Notes under the pieces: generated by a model
The model's input: the letters and a program-made list of their open reading frames with translations, nothing else
Told to the model about the DNA's origin: nothing
Databases searched by the model: none
Made by a program: the position numbers and the translations under genes
Shown here: positions 23,782 to 32,014 of the stretch, one piece after another
How the letters are laid out: every line of letters begins with the position of its first letter
How positions within the stretch are numbered: the stretch's first letter is position 1
DNA from: an uncultured Lachnospiraceae bacterium
GTDB lineage: Bacteria > Bacillota > Clostridia > Lachnospirales > Lachnospiraceae
Direction: 5' to 3'
Assembly: GCA_910586715.1 (NCBI GenBank)
Contig: CAJUJG010000034.1
Coordinates: 1 to 36,298 of the forward strand
DNA: 36,298 nucleotides

Positions 23782-25848
23782 ATGGAAACGATGATAGCAG
23801 AACGTTATGAATTGTGCCGTGAGCGGATTTCAGAGATTGCGCAAAATGCCGAGGTCGGTGAGGAACTGAAAGCATATTTTACGTGCGCGGCAAAACTTGC
23901 GGGTCAGATTTTAAACGCTTATGAACTTGTGGGACAAGGTTTTTTTGCTGGTGCACCGATTGCAGAATTAAGGCGTGCAAACAGGGCGCTTTACGAGGAA
24001 CTTTTTTCACAAAATTATGAGCGCTGCTATGGTAATCCGGCGTATGCCTGCAAAATGCTTGGCGCGGACAGGGGGAAAATGCTGTCGTTTTTGTATGCGG
24101 AGCTTCGCTGTATGATACCATGTGCATTTGAGCGGAGGCTTACCGATTTGGTAATCCGCATGGAGCTGTTTGTGGAAGTTTACAATATGTTTTCTTACGC
24201 AATGCAGGAGGGGGAACCTGCGCCTTCCGGCGAGACGCTGCGCGACACGATGTATTGGTTTGTCAGTGATTACTCGGAGACGACGGCGCAGTGGAGAGTG
24301 GCGACACAGGTGGATCCTGCGCATGATTTTGCGGTCCGGATTGTAATGGACAGTGATTTAAATGATGTAAGGTATCTATACAAATACGGTGAGTTTGTCA
24401 CGCCGGAGACGGAGGCGCTTGCACAGTATTTGGCAAGCCTTTCCGATGAACGCATTCAGCTGATTGCGGACACGTATACGCAAGGGTACCGTATCGGTTT
24501 TGAGAAGGCGGGCAAGCCTTTGGCGAAAAAGGAAACGGTTGATATTATTTATGTGCTTGGTTTTGAGCGCATTGTCAGGGCAGCAATCGGCAATTTTGCC
24601 AAAATGGGTTTAAAGCCCGTTATTTACAGGGCAAGCGACAGTATTTTCCACAGGAAGGGCATGGGAAAATCCGGCTATTACGGTGCGGATGCAAACAAGC
24701 AGTACCGCTTTGACCATAAGGACGATATTGGGCTGTTTCTTGACAAAAAGCTGGTCAACAGAAAGCTTGAGGTATTGCAGCTTGCTTATGAGCAGGTGAA
24801 GGATCAGGCGAGAGGCTATGCGGGTCCCGCGGTGATTGAGGTGTTTGGTGAGAAGCCGTTTGCGCCGCAGACAAAGCAGGAGGCGTGTGTGCTTCGTCCC
24901 GAACAGCAGAAGCTTTCTGCCGAGTACAGGGGAGCGTCCGCAGAGATTGTGAACCGATACATTATCGGTGAGGAGCGCAGTTTTACGGTGATTGCGTTTC
25001 CGCTGCCGGACATCGGGGAGCGCTTCGAGGAGATTTTTGACGAGACGGTAAAGCTGAACACGCTTGATTACAAGACGTATGAGCGCGTACAGGCATTGAT
25101 GATCGACGCGTTAAACACGGCGGAATATGTACGAATCAAGGGAATGAACGGCAACCGGACGGATTTGCGGGTGGCGCTTTATCCGGTGAAAAATCCCGAC
25201 AAGGAAGCGGTATTTGAGAACTGTGTGGCGGATGTGAATATTCCCGTGGGAGAGATTTTTACGTCGCCCGTGCTTGCGGGAACGAACGGAACGCTTCATG
25301 TGAGCCATGTTTTCTTAAATGAATTGGAATACCGTAATTTAGAACTGATGTTTGAAAATGGCATGATTTCCGATTATACCTGTACCAATTTTGAGTGTGA
25401 GGAAGAAAACAAAAAATATGTTAAGGAGAACGTGCTGTTCAATTATGATACGCTTCCAATGGGCGAGTTTGCAATCGGGACAAACACAACGGCGTATATG
25501 ACGGCGAAAAAATATGACATTTCGCATCTTTTTCCGATTTTGATTGCGGAAAAGACAGGACCGCATTTTGCGGTGGGTGATACGTGTTATTCGCGGGAAG
25601 AGGACGTAAAGCTTTACAACGAGGACGGAAAAGAGATTGTGGCGAAGGACAACGAGGTGTCGCTGCTGCGCCATAGCGAGGTGTCGAAGGCATATTTTGC
25701 CTGCCACACGGACATTACCATCCCGTATGATGAGCTTGGGGAAATTACTGCCTGCTATGCGGACAAGACGGAATGTACGATTATTAAGAACGGCAGATTT
25801 GTCCTTGCGGGAACGCAGGAGCTGAATAATGCGTTTGATGAAACGTAA
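23782..25848 (+). CDS. M29-like aminopeptidase
   Basis: This probable metallo-aminopeptidase removes N-terminal residues from peptides in the cytoplasm (no signal peptide). The C-terminal half carries signatures of the M29 (AmpS/PepS) family: VADVNIPVGEIFTSPVLAG with metal-ligand candidate E491, then LPMGEFAIGTNTTAY, LIAEKTGPHFAVGDT and the final HTDITIPYDELGEI. The 688-residue length is well above the ~410 of classic M29 enzymes. The extra N-terminal ~290 residues are helical and of no family I recognise, a form known from clostridial genomes. A GAAAGGAA lies upstream of the ATG. It follows DUF6142 by 26 bases. Confidence 0.85.
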   Translation: METMIAERYELCRERISEIAQNAEVGEELKAYFTCAAKLAGQILNAYELVGQGFFAGAPIAELRRANRALYEELFSQNYERCYGNPAYACKMLGADRGKMLSFLYAELRCMIPCAFERRLTDLVIRMELFVEVYNMFSYAMQEGEPAPSGETLRDTMYWFVSDYSETTAQWRVATQVDPAHDFAVRIVMDSDLNDVRYLYKYGEFVTPETEALAQYLASLSDERIQLIADTYTQGYRIGFEKAGKPLAKKETVDIIYVLGFERIVRAAIGNFAKMGLKPVIYRASDSIFHRKGMGKSGYYGADANKQYRFDHKDDIGLFLDKKLVNRKLEVLQLAYEQVKDQARGYAGPAVIEVFGEKPFAPQTKQEACVLRPEQQKLSAEYRGASAEIVNRYIIGEERSFTVIAFPLPDIGERFEEIFDETVKLNTLDYKTYERVQALMIDALNTAEYVRIKGMNGNRTDLRVALYPVKNPDKEAVFENCVADVNIPVGEIFTSPVLAGTNGTLHVSHVFLNELEYRNLELMFENGMISDYTCTNFECEEENKKYVKENVLFNYDTLPMGEFAIGTNTTAYMTAKKYDISHLFPILIAEKTGPHFAVGDTCYSREEDVKLYNEDGKEIVAKDNEVSLLRHSEVSKAYFACHTDITIPYDELGEITACYADKTECTIIKNGRFVLAGTQELNNAFDET

Positions 25849-25885
25849 CAAATGCAATAAAATATAAAACTTTTGTCGTTTTAAG

Positions 25886-25914
25886 TTGACGTATTACCGT
25901 ATTATTTGTAAACT
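25886..25914 (+). promoter_or_regulatory. Promoter of the purEMND operon
   Basis: TTGACG (25886-25891) lies 17 bases from TAAACT (25909-25914). The start would be near 25921, giving a leader of about 73 bases. No purine or PRPP riboswitch signature is visible. Confidence 0.55.
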
Positions 25915-25932
25915 AATATATAGAAAAAACTG

Positions 25933-25963
25933 GCAGATTTCTGCGGAGACATAAATCCGCAGA
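25933..25963 (+). promoter_or_regulatory. Leader hairpin before purE with two possible pairings
   Basis: TCTGCGGA (25940-25947) pairs perfectly with TCCGCAGA (25956-25963). An upstream GCAGA (25933-25937) can pair with the same TCTGC instead. The two structures are mutually exclusive, as in attenuators, but no T-run follows. The ribosome binding site lies 17 bases further on. Confidence 0.45.
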
Positions 25964-25993
25964 TCATATAAAGTGGCTAAGAGGAGGAAGATT

Positions 25994-26503
25994 ATGGCAC
26001 AGGTCGGTATTGTAATGGGTTCGGATTCGGATATGCCTGTTATGGCAAAGGCGGCGGATATTTTGGAGGAGCTCGGCGTTTCCTATGAAATGACAATTAT
26101 TTCCGCACACAGAGAACCCGACGTGTTTTTTGAATATGCAAAGACAGCGGAGGAGAAAGGCTTTAAGGTGATTATTGCAGGCGCAGGGATGGCGGCGCAT
26201 CTGCCGGGAATGTGCGCGGCAATTTTTCCGATGCCCGTTATCGGTATCCCAATGCACACCGCGTCGCTTGGCGGACGCGATTCGCTTTATTCCATTGTGC
26301 AGATGCCCTCAGGGATTCCGGTGGCAACGGTGGCAATCAACGGCGGCGCAAATGCGGGGCTGCTTGCGGCAAAAATTCTTGCGACGTCGGACAGCGGTCT
26401 TTTGGAGAAGCTCAAAGCGTATTCAAAGCGCTTAAAGGAGCAGGTGCAGGCGAAGGACGCGAAATTGCAGGAGCTCGGTTATCAGGAATATTTGAAAAAA
26501 TAA
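25994..26503 (+). CDS. purE: N5-carboxyaminoimidazole ribonucleotide mutase
   Basis: It rearranges N5-CAIR to CAIR in purine synthesis. The 169-residue product has the class I motifs GSDSDMPVM (9-17) and SAHREPD (37-43), plus GAGMAAHLPGM and the conserved TPIPVIGIPM-like loop (FPMPVIGIPMHTASLGG). I choose ATG 25994 because GAGGAGGAAG lies 5-14 bases upstream; an earlier in-frame GTG at 25973 would place that site inside the gene. It heads purE-purM-purN-purD. No purK is next to it. Confidence 0.96.
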   Translation: MAQVGIVMGSDSDMPVMAKAADILEELGVSYEMTIISAHREPDVFFEYAKTAEEKGFKVIIAGAGMAAHLPGMCAAIFPMPVIGIPMHTASLGGRDSLYSIVQMPSGIPVATVAINGGANAGLLAAKILATSDSGLLEKLKAYSKRLKEQVQAKDAKLQELGYQEYLKK

Positions 26504-26553
26504 ACGCAAACAGGAAATAATGAAGGATAGTGTGAAGTCAAAGATTTCATACG

Positions 26554-26581
26554 GCAAACTTGAGAGGAAACTCAAATTTGC
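26554..26581 (+). promoter_or_regulatory. Intercistronic hairpin between purE and purM
   Basis: GCAAACTTGAG (26554-26564) pairs with CTCAAATTTGC (26571-26581) with one mismatch, around AGGAAA. No T-run follows. It lies 27 bases before the purM start, in the only long gap (105 bases) within the pur block. Confidence 0.5.
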
Positions 26582-26608
26582 AGGCATCGAAAAAATGGAG
26601 GATAATAA

Positions 26609-27634
26609 ATGGATTACAAAAATGCAGGCGTAGATATTGAGGCGGGTTATAAATCCGTGGAGCTGATGAAACAATACGTGAAGGAAACCATGCGCCCGGA
26701 GGTGCTTGGCGGGCTCGGCGGATTTTCAGGAGCATTCTCTTTGGAGAAGATAAAAAATATGGAAAAACCGACACTTGTGTCAGGTACGGATGGAGTCGGT
26801 ACCAAAATCAAGCTTGCATTTTTGATGGACAAGCATGATACGGTGGGAATTGACTGTGTGGCAATGTGCGTGAACGACATTGCGTGCGCGGGCGGAGAGC
26901 CGCTGTTTTTCCTTGACTATATTGCATGCGGAAAGAATGAGCCGGAAAAAATTGCGACGATTGTTAAGGGCGTTGCCGAGGGCTGTAAGCAGTGCGGTGC
27001 GGCGCTCATTGGCGGCGAGACGGCGGAGCATCCGGGACTGATGCCTGAGGATGAGTATGATCTTGCAGGCTTTGCGGTCGGCGTGGTTGACGAGAAGGAC
27101 TTAATTACAGGGAAAGACCTGAAGGCAGGAGACGTGCTGATTGGCATTGCGTCAAGCGGTGTGCACAGCAACGGATTTTCACTCGTCAGAAAAGTGTTTG
27201 AAATGACAAAGGAAAGCCTTGATACATATTATGATGTACTGGGTAAGACGCTTGGCGAGGCTTTGATTGAGCCTACGAGGATTTATGTGAAAGCGCTTCG
27301 GGAAGTGAAAGACGCAGGCGTGACGGTTAAGGGATGCAGCCATATCACAGGCGGAGGCTTTTATGAGAATATTCCGCGCATGCTTCCCGACAGGGTAAAA
27401 GCGGTGGTGAAAAAGGACAGCTATGACATTCCCGCCATTTTTAAACTTTTGCAGGAGAAGGGCGGTATCACGGAGCAGATGATGTACAATACCTATAACA
27501 TGGGTCTTGGCATGATTGTTGCCGTTGACCCTGCGGATGCGGACAAAGCGATGGCGGCAATTGAGGCGGCAGGTGAGAAGTGCTTTATTGTCGGTGATAT
27601 TCAGGACGGTGAAAAGGGAGTAACGTTATGCTGA
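26609..27634 (+). CDS. purM: Phosphoribosylformylglycinamidine cyclo-ligase
   Basis: This enzyme (AIR synthetase) closes the imidazole ring using ATP. The 341-residue product has DYKNAGVDIEAGYKSVELMK at the N-terminus, LVSGTDGVGTKIKLAF, CVNDIACAGGEPLFFLDYIA, GGETAEHPGLM and GCSHITGGGFYENIPRML, all diagnostic. ATGGAGGA lies upstream of the ATG. Its last 7 bases overlap the purN start, indicating coupled translation. Confidence 0.97.
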   Translation: MDYKNAGVDIEAGYKSVELMKQYVKETMRPEVLGGLGGFSGAFSLEKIKNMEKPTLVSGTDGVGTKIKLAFLMDKHDTVGIDCVAMCVNDIACAGGEPLFFLDYIACGKNEPEKIATIVKGVAEGCKQCGAALIGGETAEHPGLMPEDEYDLAGFAVGVVDEKDLITGKDLKAGDVLIGIASSGVHSNGFSLVRKVFEMTKESLDTYYDVLGKTLGEALIEPTRIYVKALREVKDAGVTVKGCSHITGGGFYENIPRMLPDRVKAVVKKDSYDIPAIFKLLQEKGGITEQMMYNTYNMGLGMIVAVDPADADKAMAAIEAAGEKCFIVGDIQDGEKGVTLC

Positions 27635-28227
27635 AAATATGCGTGTGCGTATCGGGCGGAGGCACGAATTTACAGGCAATTATGGACGCGATTGATACGG
27701 GAAAAATTACAAACACCCAAATTGTGCAGGTCATCAGCAACAATAAAAACGCCTATGCGCTGGAACGTGCAAGAAACAAAGGGATTGCGGCAAAGGCAGT
27801 TTCTCCCAAGGATTTTGAAAACAGGGAGCTTTTTAATGAAGCATTTTTAGCGTGCTTAGATGCGGTCAATCCGGATTTAATCGTGCTTGCCGGATTTTTG
27901 GTGGTACTTCCGCCTGCGATGATTGAAAAATATGAGGGACGCATTATTAACATCCATCCTTCGCTTATCCCGTCGTTTTGCGGGAAAGGCTTTTATGGCT
28001 TGAAGGTGCATGAGGCGGCGCTTGAGCGGGGCGTTAAGATTACGGGGGCGACGGTACATTACGTTGATGCAGGGACAGATACCGGACCGATTATTCTGCA
28101 AAAGGCAGTGGAGGTTTTGCAGGACGACACGCCCGAAACGCTGCAAAGGCGCGTGATGGAAGAGGCAGAGTGGCAGATTTTGCCGCAGGCGATACAAATG
28201 ATTGCAAACGGGAAGGTTGAAAATTAG
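27628..28227 (+). CDS. purN: Phosphoribosylglycinamide formyltransferase
   Basis: It transfers a formyl group from 10-formyl-tetrahydrofolate to glycinamide ribonucleotide. The 199-residue product has the phosphate-binding VSGGGTNLQAIMD, the catalytic Asn-His pair in INIHPSLIPSFCG and the aspartate in VDAGTDTGPIILQ, all expected of this family. It overlaps purM by 7 bases (ATGCTGA), and purD starts 32 bases downstream. Confidence 0.96.
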   Translation: MLKICVCVSGGGTNLQAIMDAIDTGKITNTQIVQVISNNKNAYALERARNKGIAAKAVSPKDFENRELFNEAFLACLDAVNPDLIVLAGFLVVLPPAMIEKYEGRIINIHPSLIPSFCGKGFYGLKVHEAALERGVKITGATVHYVDAGTDTGPIILQKAVEVLQDDTPETLQRRVMEEAEWQILPQAIQMIANGKVEN

Positions 28228-28259
28228 TATTTTTAATCCGGGAAAGGAGCATAGTTACG

Positions 28260-29534
28260 GTGAAAATTTTAATAGTAGGAAGCGGCGGAAGGGAGCATGC
28301 AATTGCTGCAAGTGTGGCGAAAAGCCCGAAGGCAGATAAGATTTACTGTGCGCCTGGAAATGCCGGTATCGGACAGATTGCGGAGTGCGTGCCGATTGGC
28401 GCGATGGAGTTTGATAAATTAGTAACATTCGCAAAAGAGAAGGAAATCGACTTAACGATTATCGGAATGGACGATCCCCTTGTGGGCGGTATCGTGGACG
28501 CGTTTGAAGCGGAAGGACTTCGGGTATTCGGACCGCGAAAGAACGCGGCAATCCTTGAAGGCTCGAAGGCATTTTCCAAAGATTTGATGAAAAAGTACAA
28601 TATTCCGACAGCCGCATACGAGACCTTTGACAATGCAGATAAGGCGCTTGCATATCTTGAGACAGCACAGTTTCCGATTGTCTTAAAGGCGGACGGGCTT
28701 GCGCTTGGAAAGGGCGTTTTGATTTGCAATACCTTAGAGGAGGCAAAGGACGGCGTAAAGTCCATTATGCTGGATAAGCAGTTTGGCACGGCGGGGAACC
28801 GCATGGTGATTGAGGAGTTTATGACAGGACGCGAGGTTTCCGTGCTTTCCTATGTCGACGGGAAGACGATTAAGACAATGACTTCGGCGCAGGACCACAA
28901 GCGTGCGAAGGACGGTGACCAAGGGCTGAATACGGGTGGAATGGGAACGTTTTCACCAAGCCCGTTTTACACGGAAGAAGTCGATGCGTTTTGTAAAGAA
29001 CATATTTATCAGGCGACGGTCGACGCGATGGCGGCAGAGGGCAGGGAGTTTAAGGGTATTATCTTTTTTGGGTTAATGCTCACGTCGAAGGGACCAAGGG
29101 TGCTGGAGTACAATGCACGGTTTGGAGACCCCGAGGCGCAGGTGGTGCTTCCGCGCATGAAAAATGATATGATTGACGTGCTTGAGGCATGTATTGACGG
29201 GAAGCTTGACGAGATTGACTTGCAGTTTGAAGAGAATGCCGCGGTGTGCGTGGTGCTTGCAAGCGACGGCTATCCTGTAAAATACGAAAAGGGACTGGAA
29301 ATCAGGGGACTTGAAAATTTTGAAGATAAGGAGGGGTATTACTGCTTTCATGCAGGCACAAAGCTTGACGATAACGGCAGATTTGTCACAAACGGGGGGC
29401 GTGTGCTTGGAGTGACGGCGAAGGGGGCTGACTTGAAAGAAGCGCGTAAAAACGCGTATGCAGCGACCGCGTGGGTTGACTTTGACAATAAGTATATGAG
29501 AAACGATATTGGAAAAGCGATTGACGAGGCGTAG
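28260..29534 (+). CDS. purD: Phosphoribosylamine-glycine ligase
   Basis: This ATP-grasp ligase (GAR synthetase) joins glycine to phosphoribosylamine. The 424-residue product begins MKILIVGSGGREHAIA and has the ATP-grasp segments PIVLKADGLALGKGVLI, MVIEEFMTGREVSVLSYVDG, HKRAKDGDQGLNTGGMGTFSP and LEYNARFGDPEAQVVLPRM. The start is GTG at 28260 with AAAGGAG about 10 bases upstream. It is the last purine gene of the block; purC, purF, purL and purH are not in the window. Confidence 0.97.
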   Translation: MKILIVGSGGREHAIAASVAKSPKADKIYCAPGNAGIGQIAECVPIGAMEFDKLVTFAKEKEIDLTIIGMDDPLVGGIVDAFEAEGLRVFGPRKNAAILEGSKAFSKDLMKKYNIPTAAYETFDNADKALAYLETAQFPIVLKADGLALGKGVLICNTLEEAKDGVKSIMLDKQFGTAGNRMVIEEFMTGREVSVLSYVDGKTIKTMTSAQDHKRAKDGDQGLNTGGMGTFSPSPFYTEEVDAFCKEHIYQATVDAMAAEGREFKGIIFFGLMLTSKGPRVLEYNARFGDPEAQVVLPRMKNDMIDVLEACIDGKLDEIDLQFEENAAVCVVLASDGYPVKYEKGLEIRGLENFEDKEGYYCFHAGTKLDDNGRFVTNGGRVLGVTAKGADLKEARKNAYAATAWVDFDNKYMRNDIGKAIDEA

Positions 29535-29581
29535 AGGAGACGGAATATATAGTGGGTTGACAGAAGAATGGAGGATTATTG

Positions 29582-31174
29582 ATGAGAAACATTAGAGGAA
29601 GCGTGAAGCACATTTTTGCGGCATTATTGTTTTGTTTGGTTTTGGGCATGACAATGGTGTGTCTTGCCGACGAGAAGGGCACTGTTAAGGTCGAGAGTGC
29701 AAAAATCAGGGAGACGGCGGATACGACAAGCAAGCAGCTTGGAAGTGTTGCAAAGGGGGGCACTGTTGATATTATCGGGGAGACGACAGGAACGGACGGA
29801 AAGAAGTGGTATCAGGTCTATGTCGATGCGAACACGAAAGGCTATATTCGTGCTGACCTGATTGACAGAAGCGGTTCGGGCTCACTGCCTACGGTGAATG
29901 CTCCGGCAAATACAGGTGAAAACACGGCAGCGAATACAGGCGAGAGCACATTAACCGTTACGCCGACGCAGGCGAGGGCTGCTACGGTTGTAAAGAACGG
30001 TGTACGCGTCAGAAAAAGTGCGTCGACCGACAGCACGGAGGTTGCTACGGTAAGCCGCGGCATTGTGGTTGCCGTGACGGGAGAGACGACGGGAACGGAC
30101 AATCAGAAGTGGTTTCAGGTAACGTTTAAGCACAGCGATAAGGATATTAACGGTTTTATCCGTTCGGATTTGATTACGTTTGACAATGTGCCTGATGATC
30201 CGGCGATTTCTGAGATTACGGGCGCTGAAAATGCGGAAGGACAGCCGCAGACAGAGCCGGAAACACAGCCGCAGGAGGAAGAGCCAAAGCAGGAGGACAA
30301 TTCCGACGCGGATGAGTATGCGGGTGTGATTTATATGAATGTGGACGAAGAACCGTATGTGATGCCGGGCTTTGAGCTTGTATCGCTTGATTGGAATAAT
30401 CAGAAAATCAAAGCGTACAGAAACGGAACGTTTTTTATTCTTTATGCACAAAAGCAGAACGGGGAAGAGGGCTGGTACCTGTTTGACAGAGAATTAAACG
30501 TATATCAGAGGTATCCGTATACGGCGGAAAATGTGACCGTTCCAAATGAAATGGCTTTGAGCGGGAATCTTGTCCCGATCATAGCGATGGGTGTTGTGAT
30601 TGTGATTATGGCAGTGGTTATCCTGCTTTTATTTGTAAAATTAAAAGGAAACGGCGGCTATTATGAAGAGTACGATGAGGATGACGACTATCCTGATGAG
30701 GATGATGATATAGACGATTTGGAAGAACTTGACGATATAGAGGAAGCACCGCAGCCTGTGCGCCGTCCCGCACCGCAGGGGCAGGGAAGGCAGCCGGCAC
30801 GCCGTCCCGCACCGCAGGGACAGGGCGGACAACCGCCGCGCCGTCCGACGCCGCAGGGACCGGGGGGAGCGCCACAGGGACCAAACGGACAACCGCCGCG
30901 CCGTCCCACACCGCAGGGACAGGGAGGAGCGCCGCAGGGACAGGGCGGACAGCCGCCGCGCCGTCCGACGCCTCAGGGAAGCATGCCGCAAGGAAATAAT
31001 GGACAGCCGGCACGCCGTCCTGCATCACAGGGACCAAGCGGTCATCCGCAGGGGCAAAGAAGACCTAATCCGCAAAATAACCGTCCGCCGCAGAATATGC
31101 AGCAGCAAAGAGGGCAGAAGGCAAAGAGTATGCTTGCGAATGACGAGGATGATATGGATTTTATTGATATTTAA
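29582..31174 (+). CDS. SH3b-domain membrane protein with acidic and Pro/Arg/Gln/Gly-rich cytoplasmic tail
   Basis: The 530-residue product has a signal peptide (1-29), two bacterial SH3 (SH3_3) domains (about 31-97 and 135-200) likely to bind cell-wall peptides, and a Gln/Glu/Pro linker (205-245). A globular region without a recognised fold (248-315) and one transmembrane helix (about 330-353) follow. After the helix come an acidic stretch (360-390, mostly D and E) and a disordered tail (391-513) with repeated RRP-x-PQG units. It ends in a short acidic motif (DEDDMDFIDI). ATG 29582 is preferred over TTG 29579 because GGAGG is then spaced 7 bases. The predicted topology puts the tail in the cytoplasm. 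Function is unknown: perhaps a link between wall and cytoplasm. A good terminator follows. Confidence 0.85.
   Translation: MRNIRGSVKHIFAALLFCLVLGMTMVCLADEKGTVKVESAKIRETADTTSKQLGSVAKGGTVDIIGETTGTDGKKWYQVYVDANTKGYIRADLIDRSGSGSLPTVNAPANTGENTAANTGESTLTVTPTQARAATVVKNGVRVRKSASTDSTEVATVSRGIVVAVTGETTGTDNQKWFQVTFKHSDKDINGFIRSDLITFDNVPDDPAISEITGAENAEGQPQTEPETQPQEEEPKQEDNSDADEYAGVIYMNVDEEPYVMPGFELVSLDWNNQKIKAYRNGTFFILYAQKQNGEEGWYLFDRELNVYQRYPYTAENVTVPNEMALSGNLVPIIAMGVVIVIMAVVILLLFVKLKGNGGYYEEYDEDDDYPDEDDDIDDLEELDDIEEAPQPVRRPAPQGQGRQPARRPAPQGQGGQPPRRPTPQGPGGAPQGPNGQPPRRPTPQGQGGAPQGQGGQPPRRPTPQGSMPQGNNGQPARRPASQGPSGHPQGQRRPNPQNNRPPQNMQQQRGQKAKSMLANDEDDMDFIDI
30781..30970 (+). repeat. 60 bp in-frame tandem repeat in the SH3b protein gene
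   Basis: A 60-base unit (20 residues) repeats in register about three times. GGACA(A/G)CCGCCGCG recurs at 30827, 30887 and 30947, each followed by CCGTCC, and partial units lie on both sides. Near-identity at the DNA level suggests recent slippage or recombination. Confidence 0.85.
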
Positions 31175-31187
31175 CTGCAATTAACAT

Positions 31188-31226
31188 ACTGATAAAGCGT
31201 GTGCGTGTGTGCACGCTTTTATCAGT
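31188..31226 (+). terminator. Terminator hairpin after the SH3b protein gene
   Basis: ACTGATAAAGCGTG (31188-31201) pairs with CACGCTTTTATCAGT (31212-31226) with one bulged base. The inner GCGTG/CACGC stem is followed directly by TTTT. Confidence 0.75.
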
Positions 31227-31271
31227 TCTGTATAGGAATAATATAACAAAAGGAAGGAGCAGGATTACCAA

Positions 31272-31832
31272 ATGCAGTTTAAAGGAATTTCAAAAAAAGA
31301 AGCGGGTAAATTTATTACACGCTATGACATTGTTTATGAGACGGTGGATAAAAAAGAGAAAATATACGAAATTATCAGCCGCAATAAGGCACTTGACACG
31401 TTGGAGGCGCTGAATGGGAAAAAGCCTGATTCCGTGGTGATTATCGTTACGGACGAGAGCGGTGAGCGGCTTTTGATTAACAAGGAGTTTCGCATGGCAG
31501 TCGGTGACTGGGTGTATAATTTTCCCGCAGGCTTGATTGACGAGGGAGAGGAGCCGCTTGAGAGCGCAAAGCGCGAGCTTTGGGAGGAAACAGGTCTTGA
31601 ATTGTATGAAATTGATGATTTTATCGGTCCAAGTTACAGTGCGGTTGGTTTTAGTAATGAGATTAATGTATGCGTGGTAGGGAAGGCGAAGGGTGCATTT
31701 CGTGCAAGCACATCGACGGTAGAAGAGATTGAGCCAAAGTGGTTTACGAAGGAGGAGCTTCGGGAACTGTTGAAGACGGCGCGTTTTGCGGCAAGAACAC
31801 AGGCATACTGTTATTTGTGGTCGAAATCGTGA
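31272..31832 (+). CDS. NUDIX hydrolase
   Basis: This enzyme hydrolyses a nucleoside diphosphate linked to another group; it is of the ADP-ribose pyrophosphatase type by overall look, but the substrate is not certain. The 186-residue product has a complete Nudix box at residues 87-109 (G87, E93, R101, E102, L103, E105, E106, G108), preceded by NFPAG as in ADP-sugar pyrophosphatases. GGAAGGAG lies about 13 bases upstream of the ATG. It appears to stand alone between a terminator and the next promoter. Confidence 0.92.
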   Translation: MQFKGISKKEAGKFITRYDIVYETVDKKEKIYEIISRNKALDTLEALNGKKPDSVVIIVTDESGERLLINKEFRMAVGDWVYNFPAGLIDEGEEPLESAKRELWEETGLELYEIDDFIGPSYSAVGFSNEINVCVVGKAKGAFRASTSTVEEIEPKWFTKEELRELLKTARFAARTQAYCYLWSKS

Positions 31833-31888
31833 CCTTTGTATATTTTTTGGTACATTGGAAAAATATTGGAAAAATATACAAAAAACGG

Positions 31889-31917
31889 TTGACAGATATA
31901 TGCATAAGTGATATATT
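31889..31917 (+). promoter_or_regulatory. Promoter of the MetQ-type lipoprotein gene
   Basis: A perfect -35 TTGACA (31889-31894) lies 17 bases from TATATT (31912-31917). The expected start is near 31924, at the left edge of a palindrome. Confidence 0.75.
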
Positions 31918-31923
31918 CCTCAT

Positions 31924-31946
31924 ATACCTACTAAACAAGTAGGAAT
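31924..31946. promoter_or_regulatory. Candidate operator at the metQ transcript start
   Basis: CCTACT (31927-31932) and AGTAGG (31938-31943) are perfect inverted arms around AAACA, flanked by ATA and AAT. The palindrome covers the expected transcription start, where a bound repressor would block initiation. As I remember them, operators of Rrf2-family sulfur regulators (CymR/IscR type) in Firmicutes have a similar form, but this assignment is weak. Confidence 0.5.
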
Positions 31947-31968
31947 TGAGGACGCAAATGAAGGAGAC

Positions 31969-31987
31969 GTGAAAGATAATCTTTCAC
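31969..31987 (+). promoter_or_regulatory. Leader hairpin before the metQ-type gene
   Basis: GTGAAAGA (31969-31976) pairs perfectly with TCTTTCAC (31980-31987) around TAA, 12 bases before the AAAGGAGG site. It leaves the ribosome binding site free. Confidence 0.5.
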
Positions 31988-32014
31988 AGGATGTATTTTA
32001 AAGGAGGTCATATT

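Noticed and set aside
31833..32014. SAM riboswitch before the MetQ-type gene
   Set aside because: No S-box core is visible, and the leader of about 90 bases holds only the palindrome and one short hairpin.
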